A DNA stretch of 64,000 nucleotides from an uncultured Pseudodesulfovibrio sp. (GCF_963662885.1 NZ_OY760059.1:1-64000); one strand, 5' to 3'. Positions 8,431 to 17,515 are shown, counted from the stretch's first letter. The notes: generated by a model not told the origin, from the sequence alone. Made by a program: numbers and translations.

Positions 8431-9192
8431 ATGGATCTGGGTACCATAATAGGCATCGTCCTCTCGTTCGGACTGGTCCTGTCGGCCATTATGACCGGCT
8501 CCAGCCTGATCATCTTCGTTTCCGTGCCCTCCCTGCTCATCGTCGTGGGCGGCACCATCGGAGCCGGGCTGGTCAACTACCCCATGAACTACATCATCGG
8601 CGTCATCGGGGTCATCAAGAACACCTTTTTCTCCAGCCTGGATTCCCCGGCCGAGATCATCGACCGGTTCAAGGACTACGCCAACCGCGCCCGCCGCGAG
8701 GGCATCCTGTCGCTGGAACCGCTGATCAAGGAAATCGACGACGACTACATGCGCAAGGGCCTGCAGCTGACTGTTGACGGCCTGGAGCCCCAGACAATCC
8801 AGGAGATTCTGGAGACGGAAATCTCCTATCTGGCCGAGCGCCACGCCACCGGCGCGGACGTCGTGTCCGCCCTGGGCAACCTGGCACCGGCCATGGGCAT
8901 GATCGGTACGGTCATCGGCCTGGTGCAGATGCTCCAGACCATGAGCGACCCCTCGTCCATCGGCCCGGCCATGGCCGTGGCCCTGCTGACGACTCTGTAC
9001 GGGGCGATTATCGCCAACCTGGTGCTCATGCCCATGGCGGGCAAACTCAAGGCGCGCAGCAAGGAGGAAATCCTTTTGCGCGAGATGATCATGGAGGGCA
9101 TTCTGTCCATCTCCAAGGGCGAAAACCCGCGCATCATCGAGGAGAAGCTGAACAGCTTCCTCCCGCCCAAGGACCGCATCGTCTCCGAATAA
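8431..9192 (+). CDS. motA: Flagellar motor stator protein MotA
   Basis: MotA is the membrane subunit of the stator, which couples ion flow to flagellar rotation. The 253-residue protein starts MDLGTIIGIVLSFG. It has four hydrophobic segments: two near the N-terminus (about 3-50) and two near 150-195 around the conserved stretch ALGNLAPAMGMIGTVIG. A charged cytoplasmic domain lies between the pairs. I chose the ATG at 8431 because GGAG lies just upstream and this matches the family start; a longer in-frame extension to 8332 runs inside yggS. It opens the run motA-motB-motB-fliL-fliNOPQ. Confidence 0.95.
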   Translation: MDLGTIIGIVLSFGLVLSAIMTGSSLIIFVSVPSLLIVVGGTIGAGLVNYPMNYIIGVIGVIKNTFFSSLDSPAEIIDRFKDYANRARREGILSLEPLIKEIDDDYMRKGLQLTVDGLEPQTIQEILETEISYLAERHATGADVVSALGNLAPAMGMIGTVIGLVQMLQTMSDPSSIGPAMAVALLTTLYGAIIANLVLMPMAGKLKARSKEEILLREMIMEGILSISKGENPRIIEEKLNSFLPPKDRIVSE

Positions 9193-9216
9193 CCATCCCG
9201 CCCGAGGGGGCGCGCC

Positions 9217-10038
9217 ATGGCCAAGAAGAAGTCGAAACAAATCTGCGATGAACTGCCCCTGTGGATGGTCACGTTCGCGGACTGCATGACGCTGATGCTG
9301 ACCTTCTTCATCCTGCTCGTGTCCATGGCCACCATCGACCAGCGGCGCAAGCTCGTCGCGCTCGGCTCCATCATCGGCACCTTCGGCTTCAACCAGAAGG
9401 GATACGACGTCCTCACCCAGAAGGACACCAAGAAGACCGTAGAACCCGGCCCCATCGACAGCGGCGATCTGGAACCGCTCCAGTCCCTGAAATGGGAAGA
9501 CGTGAACAAGGACATCAACTTTTCCTCGAGCCGCTTCGTTCAGATTCTGTCCATCAACGCGAGTCTGCTCTTCGGCCCCGACGGCACCACCCTGAGCGCC
9601 GAGGGACGGGCCACGATGGACAGTTTTCTGCCGCTGCTCATGCAGGTCAAATACCCGCTGCTCCTGGCCGGGCACACCTCGGACATGCGCGACGAACGCG
9701 GGCTCAACTACCAGCCCGGCGACAACGAGGCCAACCCCGACCTGTCCTGGAAACTTTCGCTCAACCGCACCCTGACCATTTACCGTTACCTGCTCGAAAA
9801 CGGCATGAGCCCGGACATGATCCGGGTGGAGGCGTTCGGCAGGTATCGGCCCCACTACCCTCCGGACAATCCGGAAAACCGTGCCCGCAACCGGCGGGTG
9901 GACATCGTCCTGGACAAACGGTCCAGCCGCCTGGGCGACCGTATCGTCGAGGCGCTGCCCGCGCAGCCGGAGCGCAAGGACACCATGAGCGTGGACGGCT
10001 TCGAGTTCGACGTCTCCACGCCCGGGGAGCTGCAATAA
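9217..10038 (+). CDS. motB: Stator protein MotB, first copy
   Basis: MotB partners MotA and anchors the stator to peptidoglycan. The 273-residue protein has a short basic N-terminus, one membrane helix with the ion-binding aspartate (D22 in TFADCMTLMLTFF), a linker, and a C-terminal OmpA-like domain (from about LLFGPDGTTLSAEG to ARNRRVDIVLDK). In the OmpA domain the segment after AGHTSDMRDE is longer than in the second copy. The start has GAGGGGG upstream. It lies 24 bases after motA, and the next gene is another MotB-type protein 3 bases away. The two are clearly diverged (273 and 241 residues). Confidence 0.93.
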   Translation: MAKKKSKQICDELPLWMVTFADCMTLMLTFFILLVSMATIDQRRKLVALGSIIGTFGFNQKGYDVLTQKDTKKTVEPGPIDSGDLEPLQSLKWEDVNKDINFSSSRFVQILSINASLLFGPDGTTLSAEGRATMDSFLPLLMQVKYPLLLAGHTSDMRDERGLNYQPGDNEANPDLSWKLSLNRTLTIYRYLLENGMSPDMIRVEAFGRYRPHYPPDNPENRARNRRVDIVLDKRSSRLGDRIVEALPAQPERKDTMSVDGFEFDVSTPGELQ

Positions 10039-10041
10039 GTC

Positions 10042-10767
10042 ATGGGCAAGAACAAGAAAGAACCGCCTTGTCCGCCTCTGGCCCTGTGGTTGGTCACGTT
10101 CTCGGACCTGATGACCCTGCTGCTGACCTTCTTCGTCCTGCTGCTGACCATGGCCTCCATGGACAACTCCATCCTGACCAAGGTCACGCTGACCACCGCG
10201 GACCTCGGCCTGCTCGACAAGCGCGGTTCGGGCCGGGTCAACGCCAAGGAACGGCTCATCGTCGAGCTCATGGAGAAACCGTGGGAGGTCATGGAGAAGC
10301 AGAACCGCATCAAGGACCTGCTTTATCCGGACGACACCCTGCCCGACGAGATCAGCAAGTCCGACCTGGACGACAACCTCGACGTCCTGGCCAAGCAGGA
10401 CGGCGTGGCCCTGGTCTTCACCGACCAGATACTTTTCACTCCGGGTGGCTCCGAGCTGTCCGTCGAGGGCAAATACCTCATCGCCCGCCTGGTGCCGATG
10501 ATGACCCAGTCCGACGCGCCCATCAACGTGGCCGGGTACACCGACCAATCCGATGCGACGCAGACCCCGCTGGAACTGTCCGGGGACCGCGCGCTGGCAG
10601 TGCTCTCCTACCTGGTGGACAAGGGTCTGCCCAATTCACGCTTCTCTCTGTCCGCCTACGGCAGCGCCTTCCCGGTCATCAACGAACTGGGCAGGCCAGT
10701 CCAGTCGCCGAAGAACCGGCGGGTGGAGATACTGCTCAAGACCGCCCGGCCCATTGGCGGTTACTGA
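10042..10767 (+). CDS. motB: Stator protein MotB-like, second copy
   Basis: This is a second MotB-type protein of 241 residues. It has the same plan: a basic N-terminus, a membrane helix with D22 in TFSDLMTLLLTFF, then an OmpA-like domain (ILFTPGGSELSVEGKY to SPKNRRVEILLK). The aspartate is kept, so it is likely a functional stator subunit. The tandem arrangement suggests a mixed MotB ring or alternative stators sharing one MotA. The gene follows the first copy after only 3 bases, so it is surely co-transcribed. Confidence 0.92.
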   Translation: MGKNKKEPPCPPLALWLVTFSDLMTLLLTFFVLLLTMASMDNSILTKVTLTTADLGLLDKRGSGRVNAKERLIVELMEKPWEVMEKQNRIKDLLYPDDTLPDEISKSDLDDNLDVLAKQDGVALVFTDQILFTPGGSELSVEGKYLIARLVPMMTQSDAPINVAGYTDQSDATQTPLELSGDRALAVLSYLVDKGLPNSRFSLSAYGSAFPVINELGRPVQSPKNRRVEILLKTARPIGGY

Positions 10768-10845
10768 CGAGTCTAAACTTAGTCTGGAAAAATGGGGCGA
10801 TTGACGTTAAGAGATTGAGAACAACCAGCAGGAAAGGGATCTGCC

Positions 10846-11349
10846 ATGGCTCAAGAAGAACTGACCCAGGAAGAAGGGAAGAAGAAAAAGGGCGGGCTGC
10901 TCAAATGGATCATCATCGTCGTCTTGCTGGCGGCGTTGGGTGTGGGCGGCTGGTTCGGATACAAGATGTTCTTTGCCGCCCCCGAAGAGGACCCGGCCGC
11001 CCAGCAGGCAGCCGCGGAAGATCCCGGCAAGCCCGCCGAGCAGTTGGAGGGCCAGATCGTGGCGCTGCCCACATTCCTGGTCAACCTAGCCGACCCACTG
11101 GGCCGCCGCTACCTCAAGCTCGGAGTGGAAGTCGAGGTGCGCGACGCCGAGGCCCAGACGGCCCTGACCAAATACGAAGCCAAGATCAAGGACACCCTGC
11201 TTCTGCTGCTTTCGAGCAAGACGTACGAGGGGTTGTCCACCATGCAGGCCAAGGTTGAACTCAAGCAGGAAATCGCGGACCGCCTGAACCAGATCATCGG
11301 CAACGGCGGGGTCCTACGGGTCTACATCACGGAAATGGTCATCCAATAG
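10846..11349 (+). CDS. fliL: Flagellar basal-body-associated protein FliL
   Basis: FliL surrounds or supports the stator at the basal body. The 167-residue protein has a charged, lysine-rich N-terminus (about 1-20), a single membrane helix (WIIIVVLLAALGVGGWFGY), an Ala/Pro/Glu-rich linker, and the periplasmic FliL domain (PTFLVNLADPLGRRYLKLGVE, ending GVLRVYITEMVIQ). The length is normal. It lies 78 bases after motB and ahead of fliN. Confidence 0.93.
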   Translation: MAQEELTQEEGKKKKGGLLKWIIIVVLLAALGVGGWFGYKMFFAAPEEDPAAQQAAAEDPGKPAEQLEGQIVALPTFLVNLADPLGRRYLKLGVEVEVRDAEAQTALTKYEAKIKDTLLLLLSSKTYEGLSTMQAKVELKQEIADRLNQIIGNGGVLRVYITEMVIQ

Positions 11350-11431
11350 CACGCTTCTTGCTAGTTCCGTTGCGGGCCGTCCCGTTTTTGGCGGTCCGCC
11401 CGTGAATAACGAATTTAACGAGGTGAGCGAC

Positions 11432-11989
11432 ATGGCTGACGATCAGGATAAACTCGCACAGGAATGGGCCGACGCCCTGTTGGAAAGCGGCGACTCGGAC
11501 GACGATCCGCTGGGGAACCTGGAAAACGTGACCGATCCCTCGGAAGCGGGCAGCGCCGACGTGGGCAACGACGACGAGGCCCTGGCCGACGAGTGGGCCG
11601 CCGCCCTGGCCGAAACCGAGCAGGACGAAGTCAGACACGAGAAGGAACAGGCCTTTTTGTCCACCCAGACCCACGACTACGAACTGACCGACATGGGGCC
11701 GGACTCCAAGGCCGGCAGCTCCTCGGGCAAGCGCGACCTGGACTTCATCCTGGACATCCCGCTGGAAGTCTCGGCCGAACTGGGCCGCACCAAGCTGTTG
11801 ATCAACGAGCTGCTGCAGCTGGGCCAGGGCTCGGTTGTCGAGCTGAACAAGCTGGCCGGCGAACCGCTTGAGATCTACGTCAACGGCAAGCTGGTGGCTC
11901 GCGGCGAGGCCGTTGTCATCAACGAGAAGTTCGGCATCCGGCTGACCGACATCATCAGTCCCATCGAGCGGGTGAAGCAACTTGGCTAG
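11432..11989 (+). CDS. fliN: Flagellar motor switch protein FliN with an extended N-terminus
   Basis: FliN is part of the C-ring that sets rotation direction. The conserved SpoA domain is the last 85 or so residues (DFILDIPLEVSAELGRTKLL to FGIRLTDIISPIERVKQLG). Ahead of it is a roughly 100-residue acidic region. It contains two copies of a short motif, LAQEWADALLE (near residue 7) and LADEWAAALAE (near residue 50), each followed by acidic residues. I chose the ATG at 11432 because of GAGGTGAG 5 bases upstream; a GTG at 11402 is less likely. E. coli FliN is 137 residues; this one is 185. The stop overlaps the fliO start. Confidence 0.92.
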   Translation: MADDQDKLAQEWADALLESGDSDDDPLGNLENVTDPSEAGSADVGNDDEALADEWAAALAETEQDEVRHEKEQAFLSTQTHDYELTDMGPDSKAGSSSGKRDLDFILDIPLEVSAELGRTKLLINELLQLGQGSVVELNKLAGEPLEIYVNGKLVARGEAVVINEKFGIRLTDIISPIERVKQLG

Positions 11990-12365
11990 CCCGGCTCCGA
12001 TCGGCACCACAGCCGCTCCCATGCAGCTTCCGGCAGTGAATTCGGGAACCACAATCCTGACCACCGCCGGATACCTGTGCCTGCTGCTCGGCGTCATTTT
12101 TCTGGCCTACTGGCTGCTCAAACGGTTCGGCGTGCCCGGTGCGCTGACCAGCTCCGGCCCGAACGGCCCCAAGCTGGTCAACCGCCTGATGCTCGGCAAC
12201 CGCCAATCCCTGGCCGTGGTCCGCTTCCGCGACAAGGACCTGCTGCTCGGCGTGACCGAGCACAACGTCACCCTGCTCGCAGAAGAAGAGGCCGCCCCGG
12301 AGCAGGAGCCCGTCGAGCGAAAGAGCTTCGCCTCGATGCTCAAGAGGAGCGTGGGCAGTGACTAG
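11982..12365 (+). CDS. fliO: Flagellar export-gate assembly protein FliO
   Basis: FliO helps assemble the FliP complex of the flagellar type III export gate. The 127-residue protein has one membrane helix (AGYLCLLLGVIFLAYWLLKRF) followed by the small cytoplasmic FliO domain (KLVNRLMLGNRQSLAVVRFRDKDLLLGVTEHNVTLL). The start is a TTG at 11982 that overlaps the fliN end by 8 bases; the overlap suggests translational coupling. FliO is weakly conserved, so the call rests on domain plus gene order fliN-O-P-Q. Confidence 0.88.
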   Translation: MASPAPIGTTAAPMQLPAVNSGTTILTTAGYLCLLLGVIFLAYWLLKRFGVPGALTSSGPNGPKLVNRLMLGNRQSLAVVRFRDKDLLLGVTEHNVTLLAEEEAAPEQEPVERKSFASMLKRSVGSD

Positions 12366-13119
12366 CCGCAAGGGAATCGTCACCCTGCTGACGGTGCTGG
12401 CCGCCGTCCTGATTCCGGCTCTGGCCTGGGCCCAGGCTCCGGTCATTCCCAAGCTGTCCATGGAGCTGGCCGCCGGGCAGGCGGACCCCCAGGAAGTTTC
12501 GACCCTGCTCGAGATCCTCTTCCTGCTGACCGTTCTGTCCATGGCTCCGGCCATCATGCTGACCATGACCTCCTTCACCCGGATCATCATCGTCTTCCAT
12601 TTCATCCGGCAGGCCATGGGCACCCAGCAGATGCCCCCCAACCAGATTCTTTCGGCCCTGGCCATCTTCATGACCATGGTCATCATGTACCCGGTGGGCA
12701 AGACCATCAATGACACCGCGCTCCAGCCGTACATGGACGAGACCATCAATTTCACCGAGGCCCTGACCCGGGCCCAGGTTCCCCTGCGCGAGTTCATGTT
12801 CAAGCACACCCGCGAGAAGGACCTGTCCATCTTCTATTCCATCACCAAGGAACCGCGCCCCGAGAACAAGGACGAGGTGCCGACCATCATGCTGGTGGCC
12901 GCCTACACCATCTCGGAGCTGAAGACCGGTTTCACCATAGGCTTTCTGATCTACATCCCGTTCCTCATCCTGGACATGGTCGTGGCCTCGATCCTGCTGG
13001 CCATGGGCATGATGATGCTGCCGCCGGTCATGATCTCGTTGCCGTTCAAGATTCTCCTGTTCATTCTCATCGACGGCTGGAACCTGCTGGTGGGCTCGCT
13101 GGTCAATACCTTCCAGTGA
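12358..13119 (+). CDS. fliP: Flagellar export-gate protein FliP
   Basis: FliP forms the core of the flagellar type III export gate with FliQ and FliR. The 253-residue protein has a cleavable-type signal (VTLLTVLAAVLIPALAWAQ), then the family motifs ILFLLTVLSMAPAIMLTMTS, FHFIRQAMGTQQMPPNQIL and, near the end, VVASILLAMGMMMLPPVMIS. The GTG start at 12358 overlaps fliO by 8 bases. The length matches the family. Confidence 0.96.
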   Translation: MTSRKGIVTLLTVLAAVLIPALAWAQAPVIPKLSMELAAGQADPQEVSTLLEILFLLTVLSMAPAIMLTMTSFTRIIIVFHFIRQAMGTQQMPPNQILSALAIFMTMVIMYPVGKTINDTALQPYMDETINFTEALTRAQVPLREFMFKHTREKDLSIFYSITKEPRPENKDEVPTIMLVAAYTISELKTGFTIGFLIYIPFLILDMVVASILLAMGMMMLPPVMISLPFKILLFILIDGWNLLVGSLVNTFQ

Positions 13120-13201
13120 CCACGCACACCGTGTTGCCCGGGGAGTGGTCCGTCCTGCGGATGCCCCCTAACCTCAACCGCCCCGGCAAGGAGGGCCTGA
13201 C

Positions 13202-13471
13202 ATGACACCGGAATTCGTCGTCGGATTCGCCAGACAGGCCATTGAAATGACCCTGGTCATCTCCCTGCCCATGCTCGGCATCGGCATGGCCGTGGGCATA
13301 TTCATCTCCATCATCCAGGCCGCCACCCAGATCCAGGAGATGACCCTGACGATGGTACCCAAGATCATCGCCATCTTCATCGCGCTGCTCCTGGCGTTCC
13401 CATGGATCATGGACAAGATGACGGCCTACACCACCAATCTCTTCCTCAATCTTCCCAATTATATCCGCTAA
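13202..13471 (+). CDS. fliQ: Flagellar export-gate protein FliQ
   Basis: FliQ is the small two-helix export-gate subunit. The 89-residue protein has helices around VIVFAR-type positions 12-35 (TLVISLPMLGIGMAVGIFIS) and 50-68 (IIAIFIALLLAFPWIM), with the conserved IQAATQIQEMTLTMVPK between them. The ribosome site AAGGAGG lies upstream. The expected next genes fliR, flhB and flhA are not in this window; an unrelated secreted-protein cluster follows instead. Confidence 0.95.
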   Translation: MTPEFVVGFARQAIEMTLVISLPMLGIGMAVGIFISIIQAATQIQEMTLTMVPKIIAIFIALLLAFPWIMDKMTAYTTNLFLNLPNYIR

Positions 13472-13629
13472 TCAGCCGTCAGGCCGTTCCGCGTCTCCCG
13501 CCGCCCTCTCGAGTAGGGCAAAAGCTGTATTGCCTTCCCGTATAATTCTTGCCAAAAATCTTCCACCATATTAACAAGTATAAAGGTTAGCTAATCTAAA
13601 CACATCATTCGATACAGACAGGACAAACA
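13472..13629 (+). promoter_or_regulatory. Candidate promoter region before the secreted-protein cluster
   Basis: A good -10 box (TATAAT, 13541-13546) lies 84 bases before the next gene in an AT-richer stretch. The -35 is weak. Its presence supports a transcript separate from the flagellar genes. Confidence 0.4.
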
Positions 13630-15261
13630 ATGCAGCCCACCCGCACCGGACCGCTTCTTTCCCTCCTCCTGTTCTGTTTCGTCCTGACGACGCCATGCGG
13701 CGCCGCAAGTCCGTTCTTCAGCTCCGTCGATTTGTCCCTCCCGCCCGGTACCACGCTGGAGGTTGCCATCGGGCAGTTAACCCCGGCGGAATCTCCGGCA
13801 TTAGTCAACATCATGGAGCCCGCCGACGGCGTGCTTATCCCGGTGGACGCGGCTTCGCCCATCTTCCGCTGGCAGGATGCCTCGTCCAAGACATGGCTGG
13901 TGACCTTGTCCGTCCAGGGCCGCGCCATCTGCAAAGGGCTGCTGAACACCCCGTATTGGGTGCCAGATCGCGCTCTGTGGAAGCACATCCGAACAACCGC
14001 CGGGGACAAACCCATCGAAGCCGAGATAGCGGGTCTGGGAACGGACGACCGGCTCGTTTCTTCAGGGCGGACATCCCTGTCCGTGTGCGACGAACCCGTG
14101 GCCGCGCGACTCTCGTTCCTGCGCAAACGGCTGCCCTTCCGCACGGCCCAGAAAAACCCGCACGACAGCCAGGTGGTGGTCGGCGATCTGAGGGACTACG
14201 GGCACCCGCGCATAGTCATGCAGGACGTGCCCATCTGCTTCAACTGCCACGCCTATTCCCTAGACGGGTCCACCTACGGCATGGACATGGACTACAAGGG
14301 CGACAAGGGCGGCTACGCGCTGGTGAACGTGACGGAGAAGGTTGCGGTTGATGATCGCGACGTGGTCTCCTGGAACAGCTACGTTCCTCCCAAGCCCGCC
14401 ACCTACAGCATGGGGCTGTTCACCAGCCTTTCCCCGACCGGGCGTTACGCCGCCTCCACCGTGGGTGAGACCTCCGCCTTCGTCATGCTCGACGACCTCT
14501 TTTTCTCCCAGATGTTTTATCCGGCCACGGGGCAGGTCGCGATCTACGACGCCAAAACCGGTAGGGTCGCACCCTTGCCCGGCGCGGATGACGCCGAACA
14601 CGTCCAGACCAACCCTGCCTTCACGCCCGACGGAACCCGTCTGGCCTTTGCCCGGACCGACGTGAATCCGGCACTGGTGGCCCGCATCAAAGCCGGGGAG
14701 TTGCGCAAGGAAGACCCGGGCCAGGACATCCGCGCGGTCAACGCCAAGTACCCCGTGCAGTTCGACCTCTGGGCCCTGCCCTTCAATGGGGGCAAAGGCG
14801 GCGCGCCCACACCGATCAAGGGTGCGTCCGGCAACGGCATGAGCAACTTCTTCCCCAAATATTCACCAGACGGCCGCTGGCTGGCCTTCACCCAGTGTGC
14901 AACCGGCCTGGTCCTTCAGCCCGACTCCAGAATCGTCATCGTCCCGGCACAGGGGGGCGAAGCGCATGTGCTCGAAGCCAACACCGGCTTGATGAATTCA
15001 TGGCACACATGGTCGCCCAACTCGCGCTGGCTCGCCTTTTCTTCAAAGGGGAATTCTCCCTTCACCGAAATTTTCCTGACCCACATCGACGACAACGGGC
15101 ATTCCAGCCCGCCGCTGCGGCTCTTCCGGTTCAGCCACGACGAGCTTGCGGCCATGGTCCCGGAGTTTGTTCCGGACCATGCAAAACACACACAAAAGGC
15201 CATGGTGCTCGCGGACCCGGAGGGGGCCTTGGGCGAGTCCATGGCCACGGACGGCAGATAG
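13630..15261 (+). CDS. Exported TolB-like beta-propeller with a CxxCH haem-binding motif
   Basis: The 543-residue protein begins with a Sec signal peptide (LLSLLLFCFVLTTPCGAAS). A CFNCH sequence at residues 203-207 fits covalent c-type haem attachment in the periplasm. Several PD40/TolB-like blade motifs follow: FTPDGTRLAFARTD, KYSPDGRWLAFTQ and WSPNSRWLAFSSKG. So the protein looks like a monohaem cytochrome joined to, or inserted in, a propeller. The role is unknown; an electron-transfer or haem-sensing function in the periplasm is possible. It is the first of four exported proteins in a row and has its own likely promoter. The axial ligand besides the CxxCH histidine cannot be seen from sequence alone. 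Confidence 0.7.
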   Translation: MQPTRTGPLLSLLLFCFVLTTPCGAASPFFSSVDLSLPPGTTLEVAIGQLTPAESPALVNIMEPADGVLIPVDAASPIFRWQDASSKTWLVTLSVQGRAICKGLLNTPYWVPDRALWKHIRTTAGDKPIEAEIAGLGTDDRLVSSGRTSLSVCDEPVAARLSFLRKRLPFRTAQKNPHDSQVVVGDLRDYGHPRIVMQDVPICFNCHAYSLDGSTYGMDMDYKGDKGGYALVNVTEKVAVDDRDVVSWNSYVPPKPATYSMGLFTSLSPTGRYAASTVGETSAFVMLDDLFFSQMFYPATGQVAIYDAKTGRVAPLPGADDAEHVQTNPAFTPDGTRLAFARTDVNPALVARIKAGELRKEDPGQDIRAVNAKYPVQFDLWALPFNGGKGGAPTPIKGASGNGMSNFFPKYSPDGRWLAFTQCATGLVLQPDSRIVIVPAQGGEAHVLEANTGLMNSWHTWSPNSRWLAFSSKGNSPFTEIFLTHIDDNGHSSPPLRLFRFSHDELAAMVPEFVPDHAKHTQKAMVLADPEGALGESMATDGR

Positions 15262-15295
15262 GGGAAGCGTTACTTTATTATTCAAGGAGACAGAC

Positions 15296-16129
15296 ATGGT
15301 AGGAGAAACAAGAGGACTGCGTTCGTGGATGGCCTGGGGGCTGGCGATGTGCCTGCTGCTGACCCCGGCCCTGGCCTGGGCATACGGCGGCGGAGGAGGC
15401 GACGTCGGCGGGAGCACCAGTAAGACCATTGAGCCCTGGACCCCGACCAAATTGAGCTCCATTTTCAAAAACGTCTCGCCTTCGGAGAAAAACACGCTGG
15501 TCAAGGCGTTCACCGGCTCGACCATCAGCAAACGCGAACTGCTGACCATCCGGCAGGTCTTCCTGGAAAAGGACTCTGCTGCCGCCAACAACGAGGCCGC
15601 CATGCTCGATGCCTGCGTCAAGACGCTGGAGGTCCTCGACAAGATGGGTGAGCTCTCCCAGACAGGTCTGTCCTTCGTCCCCGGCGTGGGTTGGGTCACC
15701 TCGGCGACCCTGAGCGCGGCGCGGGGCGGGGCCAATGCTTACCGCAACGGCCTCAGCAGAAGCGACATCGCCAAAGGCGTGGTTATCGGCGCCACCTCGT
15801 CGGCATTGATGAGCAAGTTTTCTCCCATGAACGCGGACAAGGCCTTCAACACGGCCAAGGCCGGAATCAGCCTCGCTCGAAACACGGTGAACTCCCAGGT
15901 CCGGACCAAGGCAATGGCCATCGCGGCCAAGGCCTTGGCCCGCTACGGCCTGAAAAAGACGGCTGAAGGCGAGATGGAAGCCCAGCTGGGCAAGAGAATG
16001 GAGGACCTGGCCAACTACCTGGGCGCACCCAACGTGGCGCAACAGCCCAGCTACGTGCCCGACCCGACCTACGATCCCATGTCCTCCGCTCCGGCCACCC
16101 CGGTGGCGGGCGGTACTCCGCAGCTCTAG
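15296..16129 (+). CDS. Secreted protein of unknown function, Gly-rich mature N-terminus
   Basis: The 277-residue protein starts at the ATG at 15296, which follows AAGGAG. It has a Sec signal (MAWGLAMCLLLTPALAWA) and then a run of glycines (YGGGGGDVGGSTS). The central part has alternating helices; residues of the kind GVGWVTSATLSAARGGANAY suggest a small-residue-rich, possibly membrane-associated helix. The C-terminus is Pro/Ala-rich. I do not recognise a family. It sits between the propeller gene (34 bases away) and the lipoprotein gene (46 bases), so it is likely co-transcribed. Confidence 0.7.
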   Translation: MVGETRGLRSWMAWGLAMCLLLTPALAWAYGGGGGDVGGSTSKTIEPWTPTKLSSIFKNVSPSEKNTLVKAFTGSTISKRELLTIRQVFLEKDSAAANNEAAMLDACVKTLEVLDKMGELSQTGLSFVPGVGWVTSATLSAARGGANAYRNGLSRSDIAKGVVIGATSSALMSKFSPMNADKAFNTAKAGISLARNTVNSQVRTKAMAIAAKALARYGLKKTAEGEMEAQLGKRMEDLANYLGAPNVAQQPSYVPDPTYDPMSSAPATPVAGGTPQL

Positions 16130-16175
16130 GCCCGAGGCCCGAGACCGAACCAGCAACGAAAGGGGATACACACCC

Positions 16176-17378
16176 ATGCGCAAATACGCCTTTTACTTCC
16201 TGCTGCTGTGCACCCTGGCCGTGGCCGCGGCCGGATGCAACATGCCCACACCGGAGTCCGCCGCCCTGAACCCGCCGCCGCCCAGGGAAGTGCCCGCGCC
16301 CAAGGTCATACCGGCAGCGCCAGCACAGAAACTCGATGACATCAAACTGGTGTCCGCCGCCCTCATCGAACGGCTGCGCGGAGGCCGGATCAGCGTTGAC
16401 AACGTCACCATGGACCCCAACGGACAACATTCCGTGGGCGAACTCGACTTCAACTATGACGGATTCGACGTCAAGAATGTGGCCGTGACCGGTTACATCA
16501 CCGCCGAACTGGGACCGAACCGGGTCCAGGCAATGCTTGAAGGCGTGATCCTGTTCAAGGATATGATCAACCGCCGTGCCGGCGTCTACTTCTGCACCCA
16601 GTACGTGGTCACCCCGAACAACATCAACATCACCAAGTCGGTGGTGGCCGGCATCCCGCCGGACTTCCCCAGGGTGGAGACCTACTTCGTCCCGGAACAG
16701 GCGTTCAAGGAAGCCGCTTCGGGCCTGACCAGCTACATGGACTACTACCTGTTCGCCATAGAGAACGCCGAGCCCATGACCTATGGTGAAGGCGACAGCA
16801 AAGTCGGTCTGTCCGGTGATTACTACATCCTGACCTTCTGCAAGGACCGTGTTTTCGAAGAGGCCTCCCTGGCCATGAAGATCACGGACCGGCCCTACGG
16901 CGCTGGCAAGAAGCTCGCAGACGCCATCTCCATCAACGACTCGGGCTGGCGCATTCTGGTGGCGGGCGGCAAGTTCGCGCCCGGCTCCTCGCGCTACAAG
17001 TTCTACGTGGGCGTGACCTACAAGCAGGAAGCCGAATCCTACCTGCCCGAGGTCGTGGTCGGCGAGTTCCTCAACGTGAAGAAGCCCTACGCACCGGCAC
17101 CCGCCGCTCAGGCCGCCCCGGCCCAGTCCGCCGCGATGCAGTCCGCCGAAGGCCCCCTTGCCTCGGGCGCGCGCTTCCTCAATCCGGTCTTCCCGGAGGA
17201 CGTGGAAGTCATCCAGGTCCGGCTGCATGAACTCGGCCTGTACAACTACAAGATCGATCGCGACTTCGGCCCGCTGACCCGTAAGGCGCTCGACACCTTC
17301 AACCAGCAGCATGGCCTTCCCACCGGCCAATGGTCCCTGGGCGTGCAAAAGGCCCTGTTCAAGGGCACCGGCCAATAG
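16176..17378 (+). CDS. Lipoprotein with C-terminal peptidoglycan-binding-like domain
   Basis: The 400-residue protein has a lipobox (LAVAAAGC, lipidated C21), so it is membrane-anchored. The middle part (about 40-300) is unrecognised. The last 70 or so residues, starting ARFLNPVFPEDVEVIQVRL, match the PG_binding_1 pattern: IQxRLxELGxY, IDxxFGPxT and LGxQKALFxGTG. The same domain ends the next gene, so the two are probably paired. The ribosome site is AAAGGGG. A role at the cell wall is likely; the ligand of the middle region is unknown. Confidence 0.75.
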   Translation: MRKYAFYFLLLCTLAVAAAGCNMPTPESAALNPPPPREVPAPKVIPAAPAQKLDDIKLVSAALIERLRGGRISVDNVTMDPNGQHSVGELDFNYDGFDVKNVAVTGYITAELGPNRVQAMLEGVILFKDMINRRAGVYFCTQYVVTPNNINITKSVVAGIPPDFPRVETYFVPEQAFKEAASGLTSYMDYYLFAIENAEPMTYGEGDSKVGLSGDYYILTFCKDRVFEEASLAMKITDRPYGAGKKLADAISINDSGWRILVAGGKFAPGSSRYKFYVGVTYKQEAESYLPEVVVGEFLNVKKPYAPAPAAQAAPAQSAAMQSAEGPLASGARFLNPVFPEDVEVIQVRLHELGLYNYKIDRDFGPLTRKALDTFNQQHGLPTGQWSLGVQKALFKGTGQ

Positions 17379-17515
17379 CACCGCGCGTCAAGGCCGGTTC
17401 GCCACGCCCGCCTGTCCCTTCCCGAAGCCCAGCCCCTGCGCGGCGGGAAGGGACGCCGGACGGAACGGCGGACCGGCCGCGCGGTACGACACCAACTTTT
17501 TGCCATAAGGACGGC

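Noticed and set aside
10768..10845. Sigma-28-like promoter before fliL
   Set aside because: CTAAACTT and GCGATTGA are present, but the distance does not fit the consensus spacing.
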